From: Sipunculus nudus
Lineage: Eukaryota > Annelida > Sipuncula > Golfingiida > Sipunculidae
DNA: 64,000 bases
NCBI GenBank assembly: GCA_026874595.1
Contig: CM049312.1
Span: 72,259,929 to 72,323,928 of the forward strand
Direction: 5' to 3'
Of the stretch, positions 36,436 through 47,060 are shown one piece after another. Every line of letters begins with the position of its first letter. Within the stretch, counting starts at the first letter, position 1. The notes under the pieces were generated by a model that was not told the DNA's origin, made no database searches, and saw nothing but the letters and a program-made list of their open reading frames with translations. The translations under genes were made by a program, and so were the position numbers.

Positions 36436-38165
36436 TTATATTTTTGGAATATAATATCCAGCTTTTCTATCCGAATTGAACTTGTGTTTCTCCAAATTAA
36501 ATTCTTCTTTGTTTAGCGAGCACGTTTTGACGTTTCCAGAGAATGTGAAACTCTTGCATTGAAATTCTTTCTGACACATTGCAGCACACACAATTCGATC
36601 GATGGCAGGTACAAGCAGGGACTGTGCGCTAGAGGCGAATTCTCTCGAAGTCAGAATCCATTTATTAATCAGCATGGCTTGGCCTAAAATAGTTAATTTG
36701 CAATCAGAAAGAATATTAACAATGAGTAGCTTAAAATGATTTTTTGTCGAAACAGTAATATTCACGTAGGATAACCTGACTCTGTGAACGGTCATACTAA
36801 TTACCTTATTAAAACTGAATCCATTAATGTTTGCCATCTTGCAACAATAGAAAAATGATCGAAAGGGCCACGTCAAATGTAACATGTTTGTTCCATATTT
36901 GCTGATGTCAAAGTGATTACAAATACAACGTGCGTATGTGTTGAATTTAATTTCAGAAATATTCAGAAACCTGTAATGTAGTTCCAAAGACTTACCAAAA
37001 AGTGGCTCCGGTATTTCGATAATTACTTGCAAGGAGTAGGTCAGGCATGGAACAAGACTGGATTCAGAAAATTGGGACACTGACCCAACCACGAGTTGCT
37101 TCTGTTTTGGATTCATCAGGAAAAGGGCACCGTTACCATTACAATACCGAAAGGGAATCATATTTAACCCTGGGGTGTACAACGCAATAACGTCTCCATC
37201 GTGGACAGTCATTGGAACAGCTGGGATCACAGTATGGATTCCACGCTTTCTTGCACTGTATTCCCCAGTGGTCGCCATGAGACGGTACGACTTTGTCTTA
37301 CCCGTCGGACGCCACACCTGTAGGTGGATTTTCCCTGGTACTCTTGCATAAAATTTAAAACTGTTCACACGGCAATTAACCTTCAAACGAATCCGATCCG
37401 CTGGATTGGGAATCGCCACCTTGTTCACGTACATATCTTTGTATATGCGTTCGGTCAGTGCTGGGCCTATTGTTTTTAATTCGCCTGCGCAAAACCCTTG
37501 AAGGAAAACAAGAAAGATACCAAAATGAAATATTACAAAGATAAATGTTGTTCAAGTAAGAAAGAATGAAATGGTTTATTCCAGAACACGGCCTTGTGCT
37601 CAATGTTCTAATTTTAAACATCAGTATTCCATTTCAGAATAACAAATGAATCATTACCACACATATACATTCAAAGTAAAAAAAAAAAACTTGTTCATCC
37701 CTCTCTGAAAATTCACTAGTGTAAACTAAAGGACCAATTCTCTATCATGTAGTGCTGTAAAAGTATATATTCTAATATTTTATGTCCCTTAACAAAGCCA
37801 AAAACTGCTTTATTTGAAATTTATGATGGATTATCCAAATGAAATATTAAAAAAATTAATTAATGAGGATATAAAAGGACATTATAACATAAAATGGCTC
37901 TCGTCTTCTACAATATTGTAATAAAGGTGATAACAGTGCATACAGACTCTTTCTCCTCTGTCATTTCCTTTATGTCTACCGGATTAAATAGCAAGTTTTT
38001 TGTTGCAGCATCGCCTATTTGCAGGACTTCTGATGTGTTTTGATTTACACACATAATATATTTTCAATGTTAGCAATTATATATATATAGATAATATTAA
38101 AGTCCATATAACTTACCTGTAACCCAAAAGATCCAAGGAAGGCAAACTATGTTTAGGCATATCAT
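36436..38165 (-). CDS. Paralogue D: intact secreted protein, unrecognised domain plus PAN/apple
   Basis: Three exons on the minus strand are 38,117-38,165, 36,996-37,496 and 36,436-36,683. All introns are GT-AG in phase 1, giving 265 aa. Residues 1-16 are a signal peptide (MICLNIVCLPWIFWVT). Residues about 18-183 are the unrecognised family domain ('NPADRIRLKVNCRVNSFKFY', 'YRLMATTGEYSARKRG', 'MTVHDGDVIALYTPG', 'MIPFRYCNGNGALFLMNP', 'LVPCLTYSLQVIIEIPEP'). Residues about 186-265 are a PAN/apple module with the spacing VCAAMCQKEFQC...TCSLN. PAN modules bind proteins or glycans, so an extracellular binding role is inferred. The ATG is chosen because all copies share a 49-bp exon 1. Intron 2 (312 bp) is in frame and stop-free, so its retention would insert 104 residues. 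The gene is a close duplicate of E. Confidence 0.88.
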
Positions 38166-38277
38166 GATCAGATGCTTGTAATTTTTTCTCCAAGATGAAT
38201 ATGTTTATCTGTTTTTTTATTAGAATGATTCAGGTGACCACAATATTCATTTAATATTATCCGACCTGAGTCTGAAT

Positions 38278-38286
38278 CTATTTATG
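38278..38286 (-). promoter_or_regulatory. TATA-like box of paralogue D
   Basis: CATAAATAG on the minus strand starts 121 bases upstream of the ATG at 38,165, the same place as TATAAATAG in paralogue C (118 bases). Transcription would start within the ~90 bases before the ATG. Inference from position and sequence only. Confidence 0.45.
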
Positions 38287-38949
38287 AATATATATATTAC
38301 CGATAAGAAAGTTACTTAAATATATATATGAGAGTATTTGTAAAATGAAATATAGTCCTCAATATTTATAGTTATCCTATATATTTCAATTAAACTTCTG
38401 CCGTGTCTCTATATAAAAGCCTCCACGCATCGTGGTGAACTGCGATTCAATTTGTAAGAGATATTTATAGCAATGAACCATAGTAGTCTTTCTATATTGA
38501 CTCATTTGATGAAAATGTCAAATGTCTATATTATTTGAGCATTTAACCTTCCTTCTAGTTATTACAAGGAGACCTTTTTATCATGGCTTGCCTCTCTTTT
38601 CAGTTCTAATATTAAAATGCACCATTGACACGTCATAGACAATCATTAACACGCGTCTTTAAGTGATTAATTAAAGGCTTTATGTCTTATTGCTGCCAGA
38701 ATATCAGTGGGTTGGTTTCGCATGGAAACCCCTGTTTAATAACTAAATGAAAACGGACTGTAAAATGATTCAGTCACTCTCTAGTACTATATGACACAAA
38801 AGGAGCACAACATAAAAGTAGCCTCAAAAGGAAAATGACTGCCACTTTCAATTTTTTTGTATTAAAATCTTTTATATGTAAATTTAAAAAAAAGATGGTA
38901 TAGAGGCAACAGTCGTAAAGAGTAGATGGAAATACGGTAAAAAAAGGGA

Positions 38950-40590
38950 GTGCCTAAAGTGCGTTTACACAGAAGTCATTCCCTTGCCAAACGACATAAA
39001 AGCCCGCAGGCACATTGTGGGTGCTAAAATCTTCAATCACGTGCATTTAAGGATGTTCCAGGATGGACAAAAATCCATAAACTATTTATAAAATGCATAT
39101 TTCATTGTTCATTTGTTTAAATGTGTGATAATTCTGGGCGTCGGTGCGCCCCATCTATCTTAAAAAAAGTGTGAACAGAAAAAAAAAAACAATTTACTTA
39201 CCGCTTAAGCGCTCGTAAACATGAACACGGATAAATCATTATAAATGTATGCTATTGAGGTCACTAATAGTAATAGACACTTATTTGCAGTTTTTTTTAC
39301 AAAGCAACATCCCCCCCGCCCGGTTCATAGTCTCTTTAAGCATCGTTTCATGACAGATCAATTGGGCGTTTTGAGATTGCTTGCTTGGTACATTTTGCTG
39401 GTCGTCTTTACTTATACTCTGATCATAAAATAAATGTTATATATTTAGCTTTTAATAATTTCGTCATTTTACTGAGTAAAGCCCTAGGATCGTCCAGACA
39501 AATACAAAACAAGCAACAAATACATCCACCGGGCGCACGGATCGAGGAACCCTCTAATAGTAAATGTAGTCAATAACTCAATCGTAATGATCGTAATCAT
39601 TGAACATAGGCCATTTGGTTCATGGCTGTTGTTTAACCAACAATAAATTATCTGGGGGAGGGCGCTTTTAATATCATCAATTTAACGAAAGTAATCGACA
39701 AAAGAGAGCAAACAATGCATAAAACTTTGTTCCTATATATTATATTTCATACTAACATTCAGGATCATTGATGACGACCCAAGTTATTATGTTATGTATG
39801 TTTTATTTGACCAAAATCGTAAATGCCTAACATCCAAAGTGCATGCATGCACTTGTCAGATATGAAGAAGCGTGTGGTTTCAGTGTAAGGGGGGGGGGGG
39901 GGTCTGCCCCTAGATAAAATGCATTTGAAACCTTTGATATCCGCATATGAATTAATGCTGATTACAGAAGTCAACCAGTGTTTGAGGATGCCGCATTTGG
40001 TACATCAATCATATTCAAAATTAAAGAAACGATAGATCTCGAAAGACAGCATGAAGAACCATATGAATTAATTGAATATACATTAAATATGTGAATTCTT
40101 TGTAGGTGCATGACTGTATTGCATATTGGAGCAAACGATTACCCATGGATGCACATTCACAGTTGCATTTCGGTGTCTTTGTGTAAAAGTCTTAATAGCT
40201 GTATGATTAGTTCAGTTCCAGATTCTTTTCTTTTTGGTTTTTACATTATTATATTTTCATACCGGCATGTTTTAAATACACTGACATTTTATATTGTACT
40301 GAATCTGAAAATACTCTTTCATATTGTTGAATATATTATACGTTATTATCTTGGAGCTGGGGTGAATTTGATTATAACAGCCATTTCATAAAATATCCTT
40401 GCTCACTTTTCGTTAACCTAATTTATATTTTTTAAACACTCCTACTGAACAAAACTATAGGATTGACCTTATCTCAGGTACACAATTACATTAAATGATA
40501 CAACATGCAAATTCAGTTTTCATTTATTCTCTATCTTTCGTAATTTTCAGGTAATTCAACATATCAGCGTGTCTTGTTCGTACGTGTTCT
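38950..40590. other. Intergenic, no gene recognised
   Basis: This lies between the upstream edge of duplication D and the gypsy remnant. It holds a 12-bp or longer poly-G run near 39,891 and only unrecognised short frames. Confidence 0.4.
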
Positions 40591-40849
40591 CAGTTAAGAT
40601 GGGGTGGGTGGGGGGGGGGGGGGTGCTGAAACATACACCAGTGGATCAAGACGTAAAATTTCCCAGACATATCAGCAGAAATAAAATCTATTATGAGAAG
40701 CGAAAAATGTAAAAATGAAGATAAATTTCCGTATATATAAGAAGGTGAGTTAAGGATTGTGCCAAATATATCTATATGAATTCTACTGAGGAAGTCATGA
40801 ACTGGAAAGGGAATAAGTGGAGCAGGTTTTGAAAGTGTCGTCTGTATTG

Positions 40850-41152
40850 TTAACAAGCAAAACAAGAGCGGTCATTAGCCATAGTGTCCGAGTACTGGGA
40901 AGGCAAAAAACCTTTGCTCGAATAGCTAAATGTGTAGTCTCTAAATGTGTAGATTTTTTTCTTAACTCTGGATGTAAACTTGTGATACAAGACACCTTGA
41001 TCTAGGCAATATTCAGAAATTTTTAGAATGACATGACGGGCTTGTTTTGAGTCTTTCGAAAGAATTGTTGGATCCTTTAAATACCAAATGATATGTTTGA
41101 ATTCTCCATCGGCCATTTGGTGGTCTGCAGTAGATTGGTCTGTCTGAAGCAC
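40850..41152 (-). pseudogene. Gypsy integrase zinc-binding region remnant
   Basis: It contains 'DGEFKHIIWYLKDPTILSKD' and then 'ISEYCLDQGVLYHKF', the segment just before the HHCC zinc finger of gypsy integrases. Downstream residues lose the pattern, and the DDE core was not found. Confidence 0.55.
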
Positions 41153-41559
41153 AGCTCATAAATTAACTGAATGGGCTCTATTTACTGTAATCCGACTGGA
41201 CTACTCTCAGCGCATGTAGCACGTTGACCCAAGGTTGCCGACTTCTAGCGAGTTAAGCCCCGCTGTATGTAAGGTGCTGCTCTCGCGTACTACCCTCAGC
41301 GGGCGGTTCTAAATCGGTTCATTCCGATGAGTCAGTTAATGCAAAGCCCTTGCCAGAGCAAGGAGAAAGGGCCGTATGGTTAATGTGATAAATCATTTCA
41401 CACGATCCATCAGCATTTCCATTTCTAACTCCCTAGTATATTATGGAATACTTTATTGTTGGAGTAACATGGCCCAGGGTACCAATCTCCTGGATTTGAT
41501 TTTAGTCGGTTATAGGTACTTTAAAGTGTTGTGGTCAGTATGGATAAATTGTTTTATCT

Positions 41560-41830
41560 CCTGACAAGTACAAGTTAAAGTATTTTACGCCTTCTATAAT
41601 CGCCGATGCCTCTCGATGAGTGATTACCCAGCGTGTTTCTGTGGGCTTTAAGGACCTTCCCCCATATGCTATTGCATACTCGCGCCCTTGCTAATTTTTC
41701 TGTTCCAAAATGTAACCGACCGAATAATCAGATGCATGTGTATATAAAATGAACGAACCATTGAAATAAGCATAGCCTGTCACAATGGCTTTAGATGTTA
41801 AAGCTGCTTTTAGTTCCTCGTCAGTCAAGG
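41560..41830 (-). pseudogene. Gypsy RNase H remnant
   Basis: The minus strand reads 'FILYTHASDYSVGYILEQ', a stop, 'YAIAYGGRSLKPTETRW' and 'THREASAII'. This matches the gypsy RNase H pattern 'f.l.tDAS...iGavL.Q...p.ay.Sr.L...e..y...e.Ea.Ai'. The first catalytic Asp (in 'TDAS') is His here, and an in-frame stop follows 'QKN', so it is inactive. Confidence 0.75.
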
Positions 41831-42043
41831 TTTACTAAGCGTTTTTCTTAAGAAATTGCGTGAGTGATTGAGCTATCTTGGAGACGAATTTTACAAAGCG
41901 GCCATAGTTTTTGCAAAGCCCTAAGAACGATTGCAATTGTTTTACATTGGTTGGTCTTGGAAAAGCAGTAACAGCTTGAAGTTTGGCTTGGTTCATCTAT
42001 ACCATCATGCGGGATATAGTGACCTGAATATTTGACCTTTGGT

Positions 42044-42606
42044 CTAGCAAAATGACATTTGTAAGGGTTTAAGATAAAGCTCGACCCGTGTAAGAAGGAT
42101 AAAGACTTCGTTTAAATGTTCTAGGTGTTCCTTGAATGTAGATCTGAATATCTGAATATCTGAATACATAGATAATATCATATTATCATATTTATTCTCC
42201 TCAGACTTTATTAATAACGGAGCCAAGAACGGCAGGGCTATTCCGTTACATAAGTGGTATTTTTGTAAATTTCTGGAAAACGTTATTGGTGACGAAAGCA
42301 GTTTATCAGATGTTTCAGGATCTAAAGGTGTTTGCCAAAATCCCGATGAAAGCAGTTTATCAGATGTTTCAGGATCTAAAGGTGTTTGCCAAAATCGCGA
42401 TGCCATGTCAGTGCTGAATATATTTTCGCCTGCAACTGTCCTATGGAATCAAATACCTCCTCAATTCGAGGTAGGGGATGACTTATTGGACCTGTGACAT
42501 TGTTTAACTTTTCATAGTCAACAACAAAGCGATAGGAATCATCCTTTGTCGGTAAAAGCCCGACAGGCGATTGCCACAGGCTACATTTTACTAACTTTTT
42601 CATCAA
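42044..42606 (-). pseudogene. Gypsy reverse transcriptase remnant with 54-bp internal duplication
   Basis: The frame at 42,606-42,376 contains 'CSLWQSPVGLLPTKDDSYRF', 'VVDYEKLNNVT' and 'HPLPRIEEVFD', the fingers/palm start of gypsy RT. The overlapping frame 42,406-42,044 carries 'FWQTPLDPETSDKLLSS' twice in direct repeat (18 codons, 54 bp), then 'TFKEHLEHLNEVF...LKPLQMSF' of the thumb side. The catalytic YxDD box is degraded ('MYSDIQIF'). The repeat keeps frame and is nearly identical between copies, so the duplication is younger than the inactivation. Confidence 0.8.
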
Positions 42607-42811
42607 CCTCCACCTTCTTTCAGGGTTTCCTCGGCAACGCAGGGTCCGTATAAATATAATGTTGTGAAAGGTGTGTACAACCTAGTTCCTGTAAGTTTAA
42701 TACAAATACACCGCGATGTTTACCCCCCCCCCCCCAAAAAAAAAGAGGAGCTTATGTTTTTTTCCGTTCCTGATAAATTTGCATTACTCAAATCAAACCC
42801 TGACAAATTTG

Positions 42812-43192
42812 CTATTTATACAAGCTCTTCCTTATCCGACTCCGACCGCTTGTCAAGTTGACTAATTGAAACATCAAGTAGGGCATATAAAAACATGATG
42901 AGAATTTTGTGGGCAACTCTGTAGGTTCACTGAAGCAACCTTGTAGAAATAACTTGACTTTTGATTCTGCATTATGGTTCGATGTTACTAGTGGGAGGGT
43001 GGTTTCAGATAAGGCTGTGATTGAAACATAAGTAGCTAGTCTTAAAAGGGTGGAGCGTAGACCCTGCATCAAGGTATATATTGGATGGGGTCCATATTGC
43101 CCTAGACTGACCTGTAATCTGCTATTAGAAAAATCAAGAGTTGCCTTGATAGATGTAAAGAAACCAAGTCCTAAAATCATGTCCAGATTCAT
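42812..43192 (-). pseudogene. Gypsy protease C-terminal remnant
   Basis: The frame opens with 'MNLDMILGLGFFTSIKATLD', the 'd.iLG.dfl....a.lDf' end of retroviral-type aspartic proteases in gypsy elements. The catalytic DTG segment would lie further upstream and was not found in frame. The remainder of the frame shows no clear domain. Confidence 0.6.
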
Positions 43193-43449
43193 TTCCAGAA
43201 CAAATGTAATTGTTCCTCCACGATCAGCTCACTTGCGTGAATTGGCAAAACAGAAACCCCCTCAACTGACACCAACTCATTACCGATTCCCTTGTGCATG
43301 TGCTACAGGTGCAGGATTAACAGAACAATTATATGCCAGCCCTGCAGCTGTGTTTGCTGTTTTATTTAAGCAAAAACACTGCAGCTCCAGAGCAAACCCA
43401 AACTTTGAATGTATGAATTTTTTACTAATATTTCTACTTTGCTTCCCTT

Positions 43450-44670
43450 AATTGTTGGAACTCCTTGCAAAAGACATTGGGTACAGTGATTGCTACTGCT
43501 GATTCTCTTTTATCCCGACCTTTTTTTTTATATCGGATTGAGGGACTTCAGCCTGGCGAGAGCGCTGTCTGGTTTTCCACTAAATACCTGTACATTTATG
43601 ATGTTGACTGATATTGGTACTTAGATTTGTGTCCTTGAATGTGGAAAACCCGATATGTTTCAGTTAATATGTTCAATTAAATCCATTTTTACAGCAACAC
43701 GTTTTTCATGAATGATACTTCGTTCTTCTGCAGCTGAGGCCTCAAACACCTATCTGATTTCATTTTCATCTACTCCTCTATGGTCAGTCGAACCTCGCCG
43801 TGTCAGCTATTTCATTCATAAAGCCAATATCTATTCTCATAACATCCGTGGTTTAAATGTACTTGATATCACCATGAAACACTTTAATCACTTCTACTCT
43901 GCTTTGGTTCCTAATATTGTTAAAAAATAATAATATTACATGGAACAAAATAGATGGGAAGTTATCAGGACGTAATATTGATTTTATTCAAATAATGTGT
44001 GTAATGTACTTACTTGTTGTTGATATTACTTAAGTCGAAGTAAGTTCTTTGGTCTTACATGTATAAATAACTTATCGGTTAGGGAATTACGGACTTTGGT
44101 AAGGCACAGAGCTATACAAATGCCATTACTCGACACTTTAGGCCTCCCACTGGATGGCTTAAGTTCCCATGACAGGCCAACACGTGACAAAATATTTACT
44201 CAATCTTATCAACTAAGTTGTTATTTACCTCTCATCGAATCCACCCAAACCAAGTACTGATTTATCCATATATTTTCCTTGTATTACTCTGAATATAACC
44301 CTGTATATTCTAACAAACCATGTTGTTACCGATAATCAGATGCATGATGGAATACCTGGGCTGTTCATCGTATATTCAACACCAAGAAAAACCGCCCGGC
44401 ATTCACTATAAGTGGGCTGGAATGCGACATTGACAATTAAGGCAGGTCCCTCGACCTGGGACGGCAGAATCAGAACGGCCACCATTTATTTTCCAGACAG
44501 CGTTTCAGACTCGGTCTAAATGATGTCACGCGAACAATCCTAAAGTCACTCAACAGCTCATGATCTAACGATTTTTATTGTAATATTCCTTCCATGAGAG
44601 TTGCAAAATAAAGTACTGACGCTGCATCACCATGCCCCCATATGTTTATAAATAATATATACATTTATAA

Positions 44671-44709
<39 letters not shown>

Positions 44710-44710
44710 C
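43450..44710. other. Intergenic, no gene recognised
   Basis: Sequence upstream of the gypsy remnant that may include eroded element 5' sequence. No gag-like or LTR-like motif could be supported. Confidence 0.35.
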
Positions 44711-44713
44711 ATA

Positions 44714-44926
44714 TAGAAGCCAGGCCGGACTCATGTAATTTTAAGGTAAAGTTCATCTTACCTAAGTTTCTGAGAAGTATACCCGGATTGATCTCAAGCA
44801 ATATCACCTGCCCCCTTGTAGGGGGCAGGCGACAACTCACGGGATCCATAACTTGAAGCATGAACGAATGATGAACTTTGATGACTGTTTATTCTGTGAA
44901 GTTACATGTGTCCGGCCTGGCTTCTA
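44714..44926. mobile_element. 213-bp MITE with 25-bp terminal inverted repeats
   Basis: The left end TAGAAGCCAGGCCGGACTCA (44,714 on) and the inverted right end (44,902-44,926) match at 24 of 25 positions. The element is bordered by TA on both sides, consistent with a Tc1/mariner-type TA target duplication. The inner sequence continues partial pairing ('aaagttcatc' on both arms). A perfect 10-bp hairpin CCTGCCCCCT/AGGGGGCAGG with loop TGT lies in the middle (44,807-44,829). There is no coding capacity, so it depends on a transposase encoded elsewhere. The near-identical ends suggest recent activity. Confidence 0.85.
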
Positions 44927-45535
44927 TAGATACAAATGTGGCGTGGCTTCTTCCTTGAGTGATCTAGCTCCTCAACATTTGACAACCTGTGTTTAAATAG
45001 TCAATGGCCCCACGAGAAGGTCACTGCATCCCAAACATGGCATTGCCAAAGAGGTTTCCTCTCATATATGTTCCTGTACAATATTGTCATATTGGGGAAG
45101 AGAGATGGTTACCTGAGGTAAATTAAAAAACTAAATTGCCCATGTATCGAAATGAATTCCTCATGAAATGTTAAGCTATATAATGTTCCCAAAACTTGAT
45201 TGTCAGTGTATAATAACTTAATATAATACAGATTACTTGCTTCATTCTGACCCTTACATCCCTATCCTAGGTGATTCCACTAAACTGTTCTAACCTGGTC
45301 AGCCATATTCCTAGAAGTTTACAACTATCCTGATTGACGTCACAAATGAGAAATACATTCATACTGACCCTGAACTGAACCCAAAATAACCTGCTAATCG
45401 CTACTGGTTCCTTGAACGACCTTTCAGCTGTCTCTCCTATCAGCTGCTTGACCGATTTCACCCTTGCTACATCTCACAGCATTCCCGAATGACTCTTAAA
45501 TAACCCATTTTATACATGTAATATATATATAGTGT

Positions 45536-45541
45536 TTTATT
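45536..45541 (-). terminator. Candidate polyadenylation signal of paralogue E
   Basis: AATAAA on the minus strand about 195 bases after the stop codon at 45,734. It lies beyond a (TA)n tract. This is the only canonical hexamer close to the stop, but no 3'-end evidence is available. Confidence 0.3.
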
Positions 45542-45559
45542 ATATTTCTCTTTAACTGG

Positions 45560-45560
<1 letters not shown>

Positions 45561-45607
<47 letters not shown>
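45561..45607. repeat. (TA)n microsatellite at edge of the D/E duplication
   Basis: About 23 TA units beside the 3' end of paralogue E, matching in position the (AT)n at 36,275-36,306 beside paralogue D. Confidence 0.95.
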
Positions 45608-45611
<4 letters not shown>

Positions 45612-45733
45612 ATACTCACACATTAATACACATTTTATGAACGAATGACCCCTGTCATATCTTCCTCAATGTCCACCTCAGTCTTGTTATCAGAATATAC
45701 AGTGAGTAAATTGTTACCTGGAGGTTGTTGATT

Positions 45734-47060
45734 TTATATTTTCGGAATATAATATTCGGCCTTTCTATCCGAATTGAACTTACGTTTCTCAAGCTTAAAT
45801 CCTTTTTTGTTTAACGAGCATGTTTTGAGAACTCCAGAGAAAGTGAAACTCTTGCATTCACATTCTTTCTGACACATTGCAGCACACATTATTCGATCGA
45901 CGGCAGGTACAGGCAGGGACTGTCCACTAGACGCGAATTCTCTCGAAGTCAGAATCCATTTATTTTCCAGCATGGCATTGCCTTAAACAGTGAATGTTCG
46001 ATAGAAATTAAATTAACAACGGAGAGCTGAAAATGGTTTGTTGTTGAAAAAATATTCACTCTGTAAACTGTAATAGTAATTACCCTGCTAAAACTGAATT
46101 AAGTATTTTTCATTATCTTGCAACAATAAAATGAACGAAAGAGCCGCGTCAATTGTAACAATTTGGTAGCATAAATGCTGATGTAAAAGTACGTATACAA
46201 AGTGCGAATGTATCGAATTTCAATTTAGTTTTGCTTTATTTCCAACGAAGTTGCAAAGTCTTACCAAATGGTGGCTCCGGTATTTCGACAATTACTTGTA
46301 AGGAGTAAGTCAGGCATGGAACAAGAATGGATTCAGAAAATTGTGACACTGATCCTAAAACGAGTTGCTCCTTTTTTGGGTTCATCAAGAAAAGGGCACC
46401 GTCACCATCACAATACCCAAAGGGAATCATGTTATATCCTGGCGTGTACAACGCAATAACGTCTCCATTGTGGACAGTTATTGGAGCAGCTGGGATCACA
46501 GCATGGATTCCACCCTTTCTTGCACTGTATTCCCCAGTTGTCGCCATGAGACGGTAAGACCTTGTCTTACCCGTCGGACGCCACACCTGTAGGTGGATTT
46601 TCCCTGGTGCTGTTGCATAAAATTTAAAACTGTTCACACGGCAATTAACCTTCAAATGAATTGGATCCGCTGGATTGGGAATCGCCACTTTGTTCACGTA
46701 CATATCTTTGTATATGCGGTCGATCAGTGCTGGGCCTATTGTTTTAAATTCGCCTTCGCAAAGCCCTTGATGGAAAACAAGAAAGATACCAAAATGAAAT
46801 ATTACAAAGATAAACTTTTGTTGAAGTAAGAAAGAAAGAACAAGAAACAAGAACACAGAAGGACCAGAAAACACACATAGACTAAATTCGGTTCAAGTAA
46901 GTAAGAAAGTAGTTTATTTCGGAAGAAAAGCCGTTTCAAACAATGTTCAATTTTAAACATCAGCATCCTTTTCAATAAAACAAATGAATCATAACCAAAC
47001 ATATAACTTACCTGTAATCCAGAAGACCCAAGATAGGCGAACTATGTTTAGACAGATCAT
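45734..47060 (-). CDS. Paralogue E: intact secreted protein, unrecognised domain plus PAN/apple
   Basis: Exons 47,012-47,060, 46,265-46,765 and 45,734-45,981 are joined by phase-1 GT-AG introns and give 265 aa. The signal peptide is MICLNIVRLSWVFWIT. The unrecognised domain runs from 'CEGEFKTIGPALIDRIYKD' through 'LKVNCRVNSFKFYATAPGKI', 'MATTGEYSARKGGIHAV', 'VHNGDVIALYTPG' and 'MIPFGYCDGDGALFLMNPKK' to 'VPCLTYSLQVIVEIPEP'. The PAN module holds 'MCAAMCQKECECKSFTF' and 'KTCSLNKKGF', with one more Cys than D ('KECEC'). The identical exon sizes (49, 501, 248 bp) and shared flanks make it a recent duplicate of D. Unlike D, intron 2 (283 bp) would break the frame if retained. Secretion is predicted from the leader. 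The ligand and tissue are unknown. Confidence 0.9.

Larger units (their letters stand above)
36275..38945 (-). repeat. Segmental duplication unit D (partner 45,559-47,740)
   Basis: The similarity to the E block extends beyond the coding exons. It covers the 3' flank ('cctctgtcatatcttcctca', 'gtcttgttat.agaatataca'), intron 1 ('ttttaaacatcag') and some 700 bp upstream of the ATG ('gatgaatatgtttatctg', 'cttgcctctctt.acagttct', 'tggtata.aggcaac'). D carries about 450 bp in intron 1 (roughly 37,660-38,105) that E lacks. Confidence 0.8.
40600..43450 (-). mobile_element. Ty3/gypsy retrotransposon, decayed, no LTRs seen
   Basis: Reading down the minus strand, the order is protease end (about 43,192-42,990), RT (42,606-42,044), RNase H (about 41,830-41,560) and the integrase zinc-binding region (41,152-40,940). 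This is the PR-RT-RH-IN order of Ty3/gypsy elements. Stops and frameshifts separate every block. No gag with a zinc knuckle and no flanking LTR pair was recognised, so the ends are approximate. A poly-G run lies at the downstream edge (40,610-40,622). Confidence 0.8.

Noticed and set aside
36436-37434. A single 332-codon uninterrupted gene at paralogue D.
   Set aside because: The other four copies show exon 2 and the PAN exon are separated by a GT-AG intron at the same place. The open frame through the intron is treated as a possible retention variant, not the main product.
41320-41350. 'ccgatgagtcagtt' in the gypsy region as a second hammerhead candidate.
   Set aside because: The core reads CCGATGA instead of CTGATGA, and there is no stem II or GAAA.
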